From Turbatrix aceti (taxonomy: Eukaryota; Nematoda; Chromadorea; Rhabditida; Panagrolaimidae), in the NCBI GenBank assembly GCA_963969345.1, contig OZ017769.1, positions 11,225,725 to 11,289,724 of the forward strand: a DNA stretch of 64,000 bases, written 5' to 3'. Each line of letters begins with the position of its first letter. Positions within the stretch are counted from its first letter, which is position 1. Made by a program: the position numbers and the translations under genes. A model generated the notes under the pieces. It was not told where the DNA came from, searched no databases, and saw nothing but the letters and a program-made list of their open reading frames with translations. Shown here piece by piece: positions 21,989-33,043 of this stretch.

Positions 21989-24900
21989 CTACTGACAAGG
22001 AGAAGCCGAAGCGGAGTTAACAGACGATGAATCCGACTGACAATTCTGCACGATGAATTTCTGTAGCCTCTTCCATTCACACCTCGTCGCATGCTTGACC
22101 AACTTTGGAACGCGGAATGTTGTCGTCGCCATCGTCGATGATGTCGAAGTAAGGCTCGGTGTCACCGGTGTGACAGTTGTCGGTGTCAACGACGATGGCG
22201 TCGTACCCACACTGCTATTACTTGGCCCATCACAACAACTCCCGTTTGCAATCGTCGATGACGACGCCTTGACATAGGATTTAAACGGTTTTAGGGGGTT
22301 CTCGTTATTGACGTTTAATAGCACGTGGGCCACGTAGACGACGTCGGAATCCTGATGCACCTTTCGGCCTGATCGATTTTTTTGTGATGCATTCGCCGGA
22401 GCTGGGAGGGAGGTTGGTGTCGACGATAACGGCTCGCTACTGCGCTTGGTTGACGAGCGACGGGTCGTTACGGGTCGAGCTGCTGTCGTGGTTTTTGCGG
22501 CTAAGGTTTCCAGTTCTAAAAATTAGATGTCGAAAATTCATTTGAGAGTTTCATTCAATCAAAAAAAAATATGTTGCACAAAAAATTTACCATGATCATG
22601 TTTGGGAGACAAAAACAGATTCGCTCGTCCCGACATCCGTCCATAGAATACCTCGCCCAGATCGGCATTTTTCGACACCGTCCTGAAGTCATCCATTCTC
22701 TTTTTGTATCGTTGCAGGACGTCATCCGTGATTGTGAATGCAGCGTTGAGATTCTTGGGAACAGTGTTCTTCTTCCTCTCACCGACCGGTCCTCTCGGCG
22801 CAGTTCCAGCCATAGACGACGACGCGATGGAAGAAGATGCCAGAGAAGACACCGAGGACATCCGAGAGAAATTTCCAGATCGAAGAGATCTCGTCGTGCG
22901 GGTAGAAGTCAGCTGAGACAAGTGATCGGTCGACGTCGACAGAGTAGCAGATGACGTGGCCTGAGAAGACGACGACGAGACTGTATCAAACGTTAGACGC
23001 TTGCTAGCACGTCGCTTTACTTTTTCGTCTTGTTCTTTCAGCAATAATGTCAACTGTGATGTTTCTGAAGACTTCACTAAAAAAAACGGTTTTTGTGACA
23101 AACGCAAAAAAAGCGAACTCTGCGTGAAGCGAACGCTGCTACTGCTGCAGTTTTTTATACTACCATTCCCGCGCTGTCCTTCGATAAACATTGGGCTATC
23201 GATAAATCGACAAAGGAAAAAAGCCAAGTGACCAAACAGGGTGGGAGAGCAAGGTAAGCAGTCTGCTCTCAACTTGGGTGGGTATGTATAGATAGCGCAA
23301 CGATTGATTACGTTTTTTACCCTTTTGTCCGTTAATCCGAAAGTAATATTATAGGTAAAAGTCCTTAAATAATATTATAAAAACAAATATAAAACATGAT
23401 AACTTTCTGTTATGGGTAAAAAACATTAATTATAGGGCGATTTACCATATCACCAAGTAATTTTTGTGGTGGAAATTGAAGGTTTAGTGGCATATATCAA
23501 AATTGTAAATTTTTGAAAAAAAGTACGAATTTCGGGTTTTCGTGCGCGCCGAAGTTGACTGTGACGTTGCCAGGAGTCACAAAATACGGTATCTCTTTTT
23601 TTTTATTAAAAACTCTCTCGGAAGAGAGCGTCCCTTTTTGGGAACACCAAAAATTCTGGATAAGTTATAGAGTTACCTCTAATTTTGTTACCTCTTTTTT
23701 TACTATAAAAAATCTGAGACACTTATTACAAAAGGTCCAGTGATATGGGAAATGCAAATGAAAAAAAACGTTTTATCACTCAAAAATGATAACATTTTGT
23801 GATACCGCATTTTGTGACTCCTCGCAACGTCACAGTCAACTTCGGCGCGCACGAAAACCCGAAATTCGTACTTTTTTTTCAAAAATTTACAATTTTGTTA
23901 TATGCCTCTAAACCTTCAATTTCCACCACAAAAATTACTTGGTGATATGGTGAATCGCCCTATGGGGTAACGCGTGTATGGGAAACCGCCCGTATGGGGA
24001 AATGCCCGATATGGTGAGCGTTCCTATGGGGAGTATTCCATATGGCGAAAGGCCCATATGGGGAACGTTATGGTGAAAAGCCTTATGGTAAAAGGCCTTA
24101 TGGTGAACGGTCCTTATACCGAGGAGAAGTAGCACAATTTTTCTGTGTTAATCACTCCATTCATCTTCCCCTGATGATACCATAAACTTCCCTCAAAAGT
24201 GCCGTAAAACCACCAACCTTTCTTGAATTTCTGACCCAGTGGCGTCTGATTGACAGTTTCGTTTTCGATCATCTCTTCCTTCCTTTTTTTCGCTGCAACC
24301 AACTTTTCCTCCGGCGTTTCAGCAACAGAAAACCGCCTCTTCAGCCCTGTCTGTTGACTGGAATTCTTGGATGGCGTTTTCTGCGACGCCGAACGGGTTA
24401 TCATCTTTGAGGGTGAAAAAACCATTCGAGCAGTCGTCTTCTTCCTTGGCGACCTCCTAATTGGCTGGGGCTGATTTGATCCATTCTCAGGCGGCTTTTC
24501 ATCCTTCTTCGGTGTAGATGGGACCTTGGAACTGTTTTCTGACGACTGGACAGGTATAATTTCAGATTTCGCTGCTGCACTCACGAGTGGCACAGCACTG
24601 ACGTGAAATTTATTCTCTTCACTCTCGTATCGCTCAAGTTCCGGTGGCAAGTCCAGAGAAAGTTCTTCGTAGAATTGAGTCAGGAAAAGTGGAAGCTCGA
24701 GGGCAAATTCGTCACAGACAACGTCGTCAAGGAAGAGACGAGCGCGTGTCGAGTAAAGGACGTAAAAATACCTCCATTTTTTTACCAAATCTGTTTGTTT
24801 CAGGGGTTTAGGACGATACCGTAACGCAGCAAGCTCGAGGATAATCAAAACTTCGAGGTCGGTTACGAGGCATTCTTCGGGACTGGCTTCGAGGGAAATG

Positions 24901-26213
24901 GGGCGTGTTTTGAGTTCAACTGTAGTGACTAGAAGTACGGAGGTCAGAAAGTCGATTGCTTTCATCTGAAAAAGAAAAAAACGTAAACAAACAAACAATT
25001 TCATTGAAAAAAACTGCAACGGAAAAAAACTCACTGCCGTAGCAAAGCCATTTTCGCCATCTTTTGAGACATAAACCAAAGCCGAATTAAACAAAATCTT
25101 GAAAATAGTCAACGAATTGTCAATCTCGGTAATCAAAATCTCGTAGGTGGTTTTCAACTTCTGAGCGGATTCTTCTGGGGATAAATCATTTTCTGTAAAA
25201 TCAAAAAATAATTTCCATTGTAAAAGCCATTAACAAACCAATAACAAAATATTGATAGCTCTGGGTGGCTTTTTGTCGTTTGAGACGACGCTCCAAAAAC
25301 GGTCGAAGTGATTTTGGATAATCACGAATTTCAGACGACGCTGAGCTATCCGGAAGAAGATTTCTAATAGTAGAGGAATCGCGCAGGAGATTCAGACGAC
25401 TGGATATCGGTGCGGGTTCTTTCAATTCGGAATTTCCATTGACATGCTTCAGAAGACCTGAATCACCGTTGGTCTCGAGAAAATCCTTGAAAACGACATT
25501 TTCCGTGATTACAGACGGAAGAGATGACTCGCAGTCGTCCAAGTGTCTGAAAGTGTAAAATAAGGTGATCGTACCCCTGACATAAAACTAAAAAATTGGA
25601 ATTTTAATAAATTGGCTACAATAAATTAGCAAAAGACCAAAACGAGTAGTCCATTATATTTTTACGTTCGATTCTACAGGCTAGCGCTAGATAATTGTCT
25701 CTGTCTTTATCCCTATTTTGTTACTTTTCGATTTACTATTGATCGCAAATTTGCCTATAATGCAGTCACACATTTTCCATTGTTTTCAAAGATTTGAGAA
25801 TCGTCAAAGCATATTCTAGGCCAAAATTCATTAAACAATCCAAAATCTAATAAAACCCAAGCAGCCTTGAAGATCCATCAAGTTAATTAAACTTGACATT
25901 AAAGACAAAACCCAAACGCAGTACCACTTTGTTATCTCACCAGAACTCAAACATTTTCAATGAAACCTTTCCAACAAAAAATTATCCACAAGCAAAGCAA
26001 AAACTCGTTCACATGTGATGCTACTCACCCGTTGATTACGCTACATCGCTCTGGCTCGACGCCGATTGATTTCTGAGCCACCGTCGTTATCGTCGCCGAC
26101 GACGTAGACGTGGTTATCGTCTCGATACGGTTATCACCGGCATCTCCATCTCCCCCGACAGTTGTTGTCACAGTGTTGGCCGCAATAGTCACGGTCGTTG
26201 ACGTCGTCGTCAT
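21989..26213 (-). CDS. Candidate Treslin/TICRR (Sld3-like) replication factor
   Basis: Exons, from the 5' end, are 26213-26029, 25546-25239, 25192-25035, 24965-24218, 23076-22591 and 22515-21989, giving 803 residues with agreeing phases. Treslin/Sld3 is a nuclear CDK substrate that binds TopBP1 and loads CDC45 at origins. The evidence is pattern-level. A helical region at about 165-335 ends LTQFYEELSLDLPPELE, like the end of the Sld3-Treslin domain. It is followed by a disordered basic tail with clustered CDK motifs: TPKK 368, SPRK 389, SPSK 401 and TPSK 414. The C-terminal 340 residues are S/T-rich, apart from a helical stretch near 570-590 (DDVLQRYKKRMDDF). The N-terminus is T-rich. An acceptor at 26256-26257 precedes the chosen ATG. 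Human Treslin is more than twice as long. Another disordered chromatin protein with CDK sites remains possible. Confidence 0.5.
23435..23960. mobile_element. TA-flanked palindromic MITE in an intron
   Basis: GGGCGATTTACCATATCACC at 23435 is matched by the inverse of its near-copy ending at 23960. The arms extend about 150 bp (through the word GAAGTTGACTGTGACGTTGC). TA dinucleotides sit at 23433-23434 and 23961-23962, as expected for a Tc1/mariner-type target duplication. It lies in the long intron (23077-24217) of the Treslin-like gene and contains no transposase. Confidence 0.75.
23961..24118. repeat. Degenerate TATGGNGAA minisatellite
   Basis: Roughly ten units of 14-18 bp of the form TATGGGGAA-n-GCCC abut the palindromic MITE directly. 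The unit resembles the MITE's own terminal sequence (GATATGGTGAATCGCCCTA), so the array probably grew from the element's end. It lies about 100 bp from the exon boundary at 24218. Confidence 0.7.
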
Positions 26214-27240
26214 CAACAACGACAAAGAAAGCACCCCCGAAGACGGGTTATAAAACCTGAAAAACCAAAAAAGAACTTAAAAAAGGGCAAAAAAATATAC
26301 GATACAGACACGCAAACTGTAATTTGGCACGATTCGCACAACCCACTAAAAATGCTGCGTACTGGTTAGTGTAGCAGTAGCAGACTGGATGAAGGACGAC
26401 TGAAAGCAATGTACAACGAGTGAGAGAGAGTGAGACAGCCACAAGCAGCGTGGGTCCGCTGGGGGAGGGGGGAGGAGGGGAGGGGAAGAAGAACAGAAAG
26501 GGGGTGAAAAAAAATGTTAGACGAGAAAAAATTACGAGAAAGAATTGCAGAACGCGAACGGAAAGGATAGAAGAAAGCCAAGAGCAAAAGCGAACAAACG
26601 AGAATGAATCGAGTTCGTCTATATGTGCGCATGCTCGAATAAGGCTCTCGAAACGAAAAATTTAAACATGATGTTTTTATTACTTTTTGAATTTACCGTA
26701 CCAACCGTAATAATGTAATCTCGTTTTTGTTTGACAAAAAAATTTTTGTTTTACAAAAAAAAATTATTGTTCGAGAAAACAAAAAACAAGGTGACATGAG
26801 AACATGTATATCTTGATAGCACAACGCACAGCAAAGGCGTTTAGGATATTTAGGTTTTTTTGTGAATTTGTAGGCTGAGTTTTCTTATTGTTTCTATTTT
26901 ATCGATTCGTAGATCGTTTAGGTTCGTGGTTTTTATTTAGGTTCGTGGATCACGGAAAGCGAGGCAATCGCCGTCAATGTGAGGAATCAACTATCTTTCA
27001 AAATAGCGAGTGTCGGAAGGAACACCGAGCCGATCGACTCCGTTGCTCGACATGGTCAATATCTCGCAAAAAAACGGACAAACATTATCACCGCAATTTA
27101 TTGGCACAAAATTGTTCCTGATTTGAAATGCAACATTTTCCAGTCGAGGTCATACTTCGCCGGAATGTCGACCTAAATTTATTCATCTTCAATTTATTCA
27201 CAACAATGATAGTACATCGCAATTGTCAGTATTTGCACCG
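26214..27240. promoter_or_regulatory. Upstream region of the Treslin-like gene with G-rich tract
   Basis: An acceptor (TTGGTTTTTCAG on the minus strand) at 26256 suggests a 5'-UTR intron or spliced leader. At 26461-26485 the plus strand has runs of 5, 6, 4 and 4 G separated by single A or AGGA, a G-quadruplex-type motif. TIAM poly(A) signals are at 27177-27182 and 27193-27198 on the minus strand. I see no gene. Confidence 0.5.
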
Positions 27241-30200
27241 TCAATGCCCTCCTCCACTGGAGTACCCCCAATCGGACTGACTTGATCCGCTGATGGGTCG
27301 TGGTTTGTTTTTCCTAAAAACAAAATTCATTATTCCAAATTTTTATATAAACTTAAAGAAACATACACGTAAGTTTTGAGTGCTTTTTTGACACTTTTTA
27401 CAAAGTGAGTTTTGATATCAGGATGACAGCAGCTGACATGGAAGACCATTTCAGGTTTGCCTGGAGGCATGTGGATGATCGTGAAGTAGTGCTGCTCACC
27501 TGGCGCCCCGGATGAAGTCGAAATATTCATCGGGGCAGTGGATTCGGTCACCTCGACCTCTGATATCGGTAGCAGCCTGTAGGGACGCCTCATTGAAGGA
27601 TGGCGATCTGATTTCTTCTTTCCGGACGCCAAAGCCCCGTTTGACGAGTTCGCAGGTCCCAAAATAACGATCAGACTCGTGAAGACGAAAGCCACGCAGT
27701 CCGTGAACCTCTTCTCGCCTGCGGGCTGCCAAGCGAGGTGGGCAAACATGAAGAGATCCCTTAGACTGATCCAGAGCCCTTTTGCTGCCAGCGCGGGTAG
27801 CCTGGCGAGGTGATCGAGATCGTTACCGTACTCCTCGTGGATGCGTTGCATTTCATTGACGTAGGTAGCAAGGGTCTGCATTCTGCTGAGTGCCTGGCTG
27901 CACTGGCGCTGTTCCATGCTGTCTTTCGGGCACGACTCGCCGAGTTGATCAAGGAAGAGCGGGTATTTGAGGACGCGCTGGATGGGCTTGATCAGCAGCG
28001 AGTGAACTGAGTCATGCTGCTGGCCCGAGGCGTTCAGTTCATTCAGACGAGCTACCAGCGCCGGATCCTTTGCCTGCTGGGCTTGGAATCTCAGGTGAGC
28101 AGCGGAGAACTCGCTGTAGATTTTGAACTTGTTGCACTTGTTTATGAACAGAGCGGAGACTCGCATGACGGAATCCTTGATCTGGGCCGGGTCGAGTTCC
28201 CCAGGTGCCGACGCGGCCAGGAGGTCCCCTCCTGCGTCTTGCAGGAGAGCCAGGAATATTTCATGCGTTTTGAGCAGCTTTTCTACGCACTCCGTGGAAT
28301 CCAGCTTGGCAGGGAGGCAGTACTGGGTGAGGAGCTTGGTCAGGTCGGTGACAAAGCTTTCTTCGGTCTGCACAAGCTCGGTAATGGTTTTAAGCAGGCG
28401 TTCGTGCTTGGAACTGAGTTGCAGGCTGGTAGATGGCTCGGATGAGCAGCAAGGTGTTGCGGGCTGGGTAGGCTTCGAGGGGGATAGGTGGATAAGAACT
28501 GCGTTGTCGCTAATGTCTTTTAGGCTTCGTCGGCTGGAATTTTGAATTCAAAAACAAGTTTTTTGTCAGGTAAAACTCACATTGAAAACTGCGCATGAAG
28601 GCAGCAGTACAGGTGAACAAAATTCGGCAAATGAGGCGATGTCACCCTAGCCCTTAGCTCTGTCGGATAAGTCATCTCTGCGAACGAAGCATTCGGGAAG
28701 ACTCCCTTGAGCGCGGCAATCCTCAACACCAGCACGTACTTGAGCGTAAAAAGCGTTTCAACAGATTGCCTGACTAGGGACAGGGGCATGGATCCAGGGA
28801 GCCGAGGATCAGTCAGCATAGGGTCCGGGTCAGTTTGTCTTCGGCCGCTATTTCCCCCTGGCGGATATCTGATCAGAATACCAACACTGTCTAGAGACCG
28901 ATTCAGCCAGGTGAGGGTTTCATCAAGCGATCGACTCGCACCTGCACCTGCCATGGTGAGCGAGGACTCGTTGAGGATGCGCTGACAGAAGGCGCGGAGG
29001 TCATTGGAGGTAGGGAAGCGGAAGGCAAGGGCTTTGGAGGGGAAGGATGCGTAGACGCAGCGCCGGGGCTCGTCGATTGCAAAGACGATTTCGAACTAAA
29101 AACTTAAAACAATTATTTTTCGATCTCAAAGTTGCAAAAAACGTACAGCATTGATGGTCAAAAACAGCCGGCCTTCCCGGTCAAAGACCTGGACTAAGTC
29201 TGGAGGCGAAAAAACAATGCAAGTCTCGGAAAACTTAATTGTTTCGTGATCGACAATGTGGCCGTGTCTTGCGCTCATGAGAGGAGCCATTTCGGCCTGG
29301 AAACGGTACTTTGCGGCGGATGGCAGAGGCATGTCGATCGGCGGCTGGCTTCCGGATGCTACGGCACAGAATTGATCAATGTCGCTTCGGGAAACGACGT
29401 TGAGAGCGAAAATTTCGTCGGCGGATGGGTCTTTCCAATAGACAAACCGTTCAGAGTAACGCTTAATGTCTGTTTCTAAAAAAACTAATTTTTTTTCAAT
29501 CTCAGTTTGAAATTAGAAATCCCGCACGCAATTAATAAGATTAATCAGAAATAAAAATTATTTGAAATTGTCAACAATTTACTTTTTCATAATGAAAACG
29601 TCATCAAAAGTTGCAAAGAGTAGGCATTATATCTATTTGCACGTTCAGGGGCTGCACCACACCCTAGGGCCTACTTGAACGCTTCGTCTCACCTTTCTTC
29701 ACACATCTTCAATTAATCTCCTCCTTCCTGAGCTGTAATGACGTCTTTCACCCCATCTCCGTTCAAACTGTCTCTCCTGTCCGACGTGAAATATAGTACA
29801 CACTGACTGGATGAGTAATCTTTTTCGCTTCTCTATCGACGGGTTTGTAAAGGTTTCACGACAGTTGGTTACCGACTAAGTATCCCTTACCCCATGCAGA
29901 GGAAGGATAGTGGTTTGACGTCGTCGTCGTCATCCACTTCAGAGCTTCGCTTTCATGGCTGGCATAGGATGACGCTACTAAATATACATCTTCTTTTTTT
30001 TGTCGACGTCGACTTCTGCCTCCCTCCTATTGTTTTGCGTCTTTTCATTGAGCCCTATTCAAGTTGAACGAAATTGAGTCAAGGATGATCATTATAGCTT
30101 TTTTTTGACTAACAAAAGATTTTTTTTGTAAAGCGTAATTTTTTTGGGGTTAGAATACAACGATTTTTTAATACAACCGTCACACAATTTTCCAAGTCAC

Positions 30201-33043
30201 TAAAAAATTGACAAGTGCCGAAAAAATTTTAAAGTAGGAAAACAACTGTTTTTGTCCTGATTGCATGCATGGTTGTACGAATTTGTTTTCAAGCACAACC
30301 CTCGTTTTTTACGAAGAAGACTCGTGTTATCCAAAACGCATTATCTTCGCTCTTTTTTATCTTGCAAGACGCTTGTTATTACTAATTCAACAGCTTCGTT
30401 CCAAATCTGTCCAACAAAATAAAAAAAAATTTGGTTGAAAAAAAAATCGATATTCAAATACCTTAAAAAATTGTTATCGTAAATTTTCAATTTTTTTTCA
30501 AAAAATATAGGTCAGTGGCGTGGCAGTGATAAATGTGATCATAAATGCCACGGCGACATAAATTTCATATATTTACCCTTCAGCTAGTTAATGATACTAC
30601 CGTAAATGAACAAAAAGAGAATGAAAAATGACCACTCTATAGGGGTGGTGTTGCATTCTTTTTTTCAGAGTCAGCTCGATGAGTTGTGGTTATTAACAGA
30701 TGGCATCGCCGCGCATACCCAAACGCATCGGAAATTCAATGCTCATACATTAACCAATATTTAAATAATTTAGTATTTCTATTATTTCGTAGTATCAAAA
30801 TTTCTAATTATCGCGGGGTTTACGGTTAAAACCAAAAAATATTAATGGTATAACAAAAAAACCAAATGAAAACAAAAAACATTGCGTGAAGGCAAGCAGC
30901 ATAAAATTGTACCAAATTGTCCGATTTTGATGGCTGGCAGTGCGAAGGAAATAATAGATCCAAATTGAAGAGGGAGGGCAGAAAGGCGAAGACAAATTTG
31001 TAAGCAGTCCTCCTCTCGCTTCGGCTTCGTAAGCTCTTGTCTCCTTTTTCTTCTGTGCTCAAAAGCTTAAAAGAGAGGGTGTGAAGAGGAATGCATGTGC
31101 CACAGGAAGTTGACCATCCCGGTCTGCTGAATGCGGCAATGGCGACGCGTCGACGGTGCCGGGGAGAATTTTGAACAATTCAGAACTCACAGTAGGTGGG
31201 GCAGGCTTGGCAGGGTGCTCAATTCAATTCACAATAAATTTTGCTGGCATAAATTTGATGCTGAACTGAACAAAATGCGGGTTAAGGCATGGCATAGGAG
31301 GGAGTGGATTTGAAAGTTCAAGTTGTTTATCCGTAAATCAGACAGACATATACACCTTACTCGGCTCAAAAGCTCAGATTGAGTGTTTTACACTGAACAA
31401 CTGACCAAGGAAAATTGTAAAAAAATCTGTAGAGCCGGCATTCACTACCGATCGATCCTCATAAAAGCTTTCAGACCTCATTCCAGGTCGTCGGCAACTT
31501 CAATGCATTATTTTAATAGTAAATCATAAAAATTGTGATACCCTTTATTTTTTGTACACGAAAATAAAAAATGTACTCAAGTGTTTTGACGAAAAATATT
31601 CATAAAAAATGAAAAACACCGTGTCCTAAAATGTTCGCCATTTTGGCGAAAATGGCGTAAAAAAATCTATCGGTCACAAAAAAAACGAACGTAAACAAAG
31701 CAAACTATGTTCAGCTAAAGCAAGTATTCTCTGAAGAAGAACGTGTTAATAAATAACAATGTAACACAAATTTCGCACGGCCATGGGCCAGTTGTAACAT
31801 GCACCTCCCTTCCATCATTGTCACACACACCACATAGCCAGAGGCTCTTCCTTCGTAGCTCACGCAAAGTTTTTTTTTTTGTTTTTTGTTTTTTGACAAA
31901 CGCCTGTCCCGAGTTGATTAGCAAAAAGTGTAACAAACGAATGGTTTATGTTTGACAATTTTTAAACTAACTGCAACAGAAAGACCATTTTTTTGAAATT
32001 TTTTGAACGAAAATAAACTTTTTTCATTGTCAAAAACCCAAAAAAAATGAATAAAAAATAGAGAAAAAATATTTTGTGACTGCAACGCAGAAAAAAAGAA
32101 AACCGAAACTGGAAATCCTATTTAACTGACAAGTTGATCCCTCCCTATCTTGATTTTTGCAGCGCGCAGAAAAAAAATCCACCAGTTTTTTTGCTTCGTA
32201 CTCATTAACCCGCGCTAACGAAAACCTACCACGTCGAATGGGAAGACGAAATATAGCCTGTTGCTTGAGGTTGACAGCAGATAACTCCGCAATGGTATTG
32301 CCTTCATCGTCGGCGCATGGAAACGTTCGGCTCACAGTGACGGAGAGGACGCTTGGATGCACTTTGAGCCATTCGCTCTTGTCGGATGAGAGTTTGAAGA
32401 TTTCGGCCGCAAATCTGTAGAAAAAAAAGGAAATCAATGGGAACTTTTAATTATTTGCAAAAAAATGCTAATGAAAAAATTATAAATTTTTGGCTGTACA
32501 TTATTTATTGGTTATTGGATTTACGTCGAGTTTTTTTGCAAAAAAAATTAAAATACCCAAAAAATGAAGCATAAAAGAGGTCATAACGTGAAAAAATTTT
32601 CATAATTTGAAACTTTCGTTGTTATAACTAACATTATGTTTTTACGGTACTGTTGGATATCGGAACTAAAACTCGTAGAAAAACGGGTACCGGAACCTAA
32701 GCTGGATTCAATGCAGATTAAGCAAATATTACTTGGTAATGGAATGAAAAAAATGTGTATACTTTCTTGGTACGGTTACCAAAAATTGTTTTTTAAAGTT
32801 GTACAGAATTTTTTTTGAACATTACGGATAATAGCCAAAAAAAATGTCAAAATGCATAAAAAGTCAGTTCTGTTATTTTTTTGTTCCTCTATGTAAAATT
32901 TCATTCCTTTATAAATTTATTTTTGATATCTTCTTATTAATAACCCTAATAACTCACTTGTAAGAAGTAGGACCCGTAAAAAGTGTTGTCGAGTTGAAGC
33001 AATTGCTGTAGTGGCATCCCACGCAGGATGCTACATTCCCCAT
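27241..33043 (-). CDS. tiam1: SIF/TIAM-type Rac guanine nucleotide exchange factor
   Basis: Exons, from the 5' end, are 33043-32958, 32414-32230, 29475-29147, 29095-28581, 28533-27367 and 27313-27241, giving 784 residues. The family activates Rac at the membrane to remodel actin. The N-terminus MGNVASC is a myristoylation/palmitoylation signal like the MGN start of TIAM1, which decides the start codon. Residues about 30-130 form a WH1 domain (EWLKVHPSVLSVTVS, RFVYWKDPSADEIFALNV, DIDQFCAVA). The DH domain spans about 415-600 (HERLLKTITELVQTEESFV; LLIKPIQRVLKYPLFLDQL). The PH domain follows to about 745. The C-terminus ends SDWGYSSGGGH. I find no Ras-binding or PDZ domain between WH1 and DH; a 110-residue block (about 138-250) there could be a degenerate PH-like fold. 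Intron 2 is 2.75 kb. The final exon is short and its phase fits. Confidence 0.85.
29476..32229 (-). other. Long TIAM intron 2, no nested gene seen
   Basis: This 2,754-bp intron is AT-rich with short ORFs that show no domain or splice support. A GC-richer patch at 31020-31200 does not form a coherent exon. It could hold an internal promoter, but nothing shows it. Confidence 0.45.

Noticed and set aside
31638..31659. CGCCATTTTGGCGAAAATGGCG near-palindrome
   Set aside because: Short, with central mismatches and no related copy or gene context; it looks like chance.
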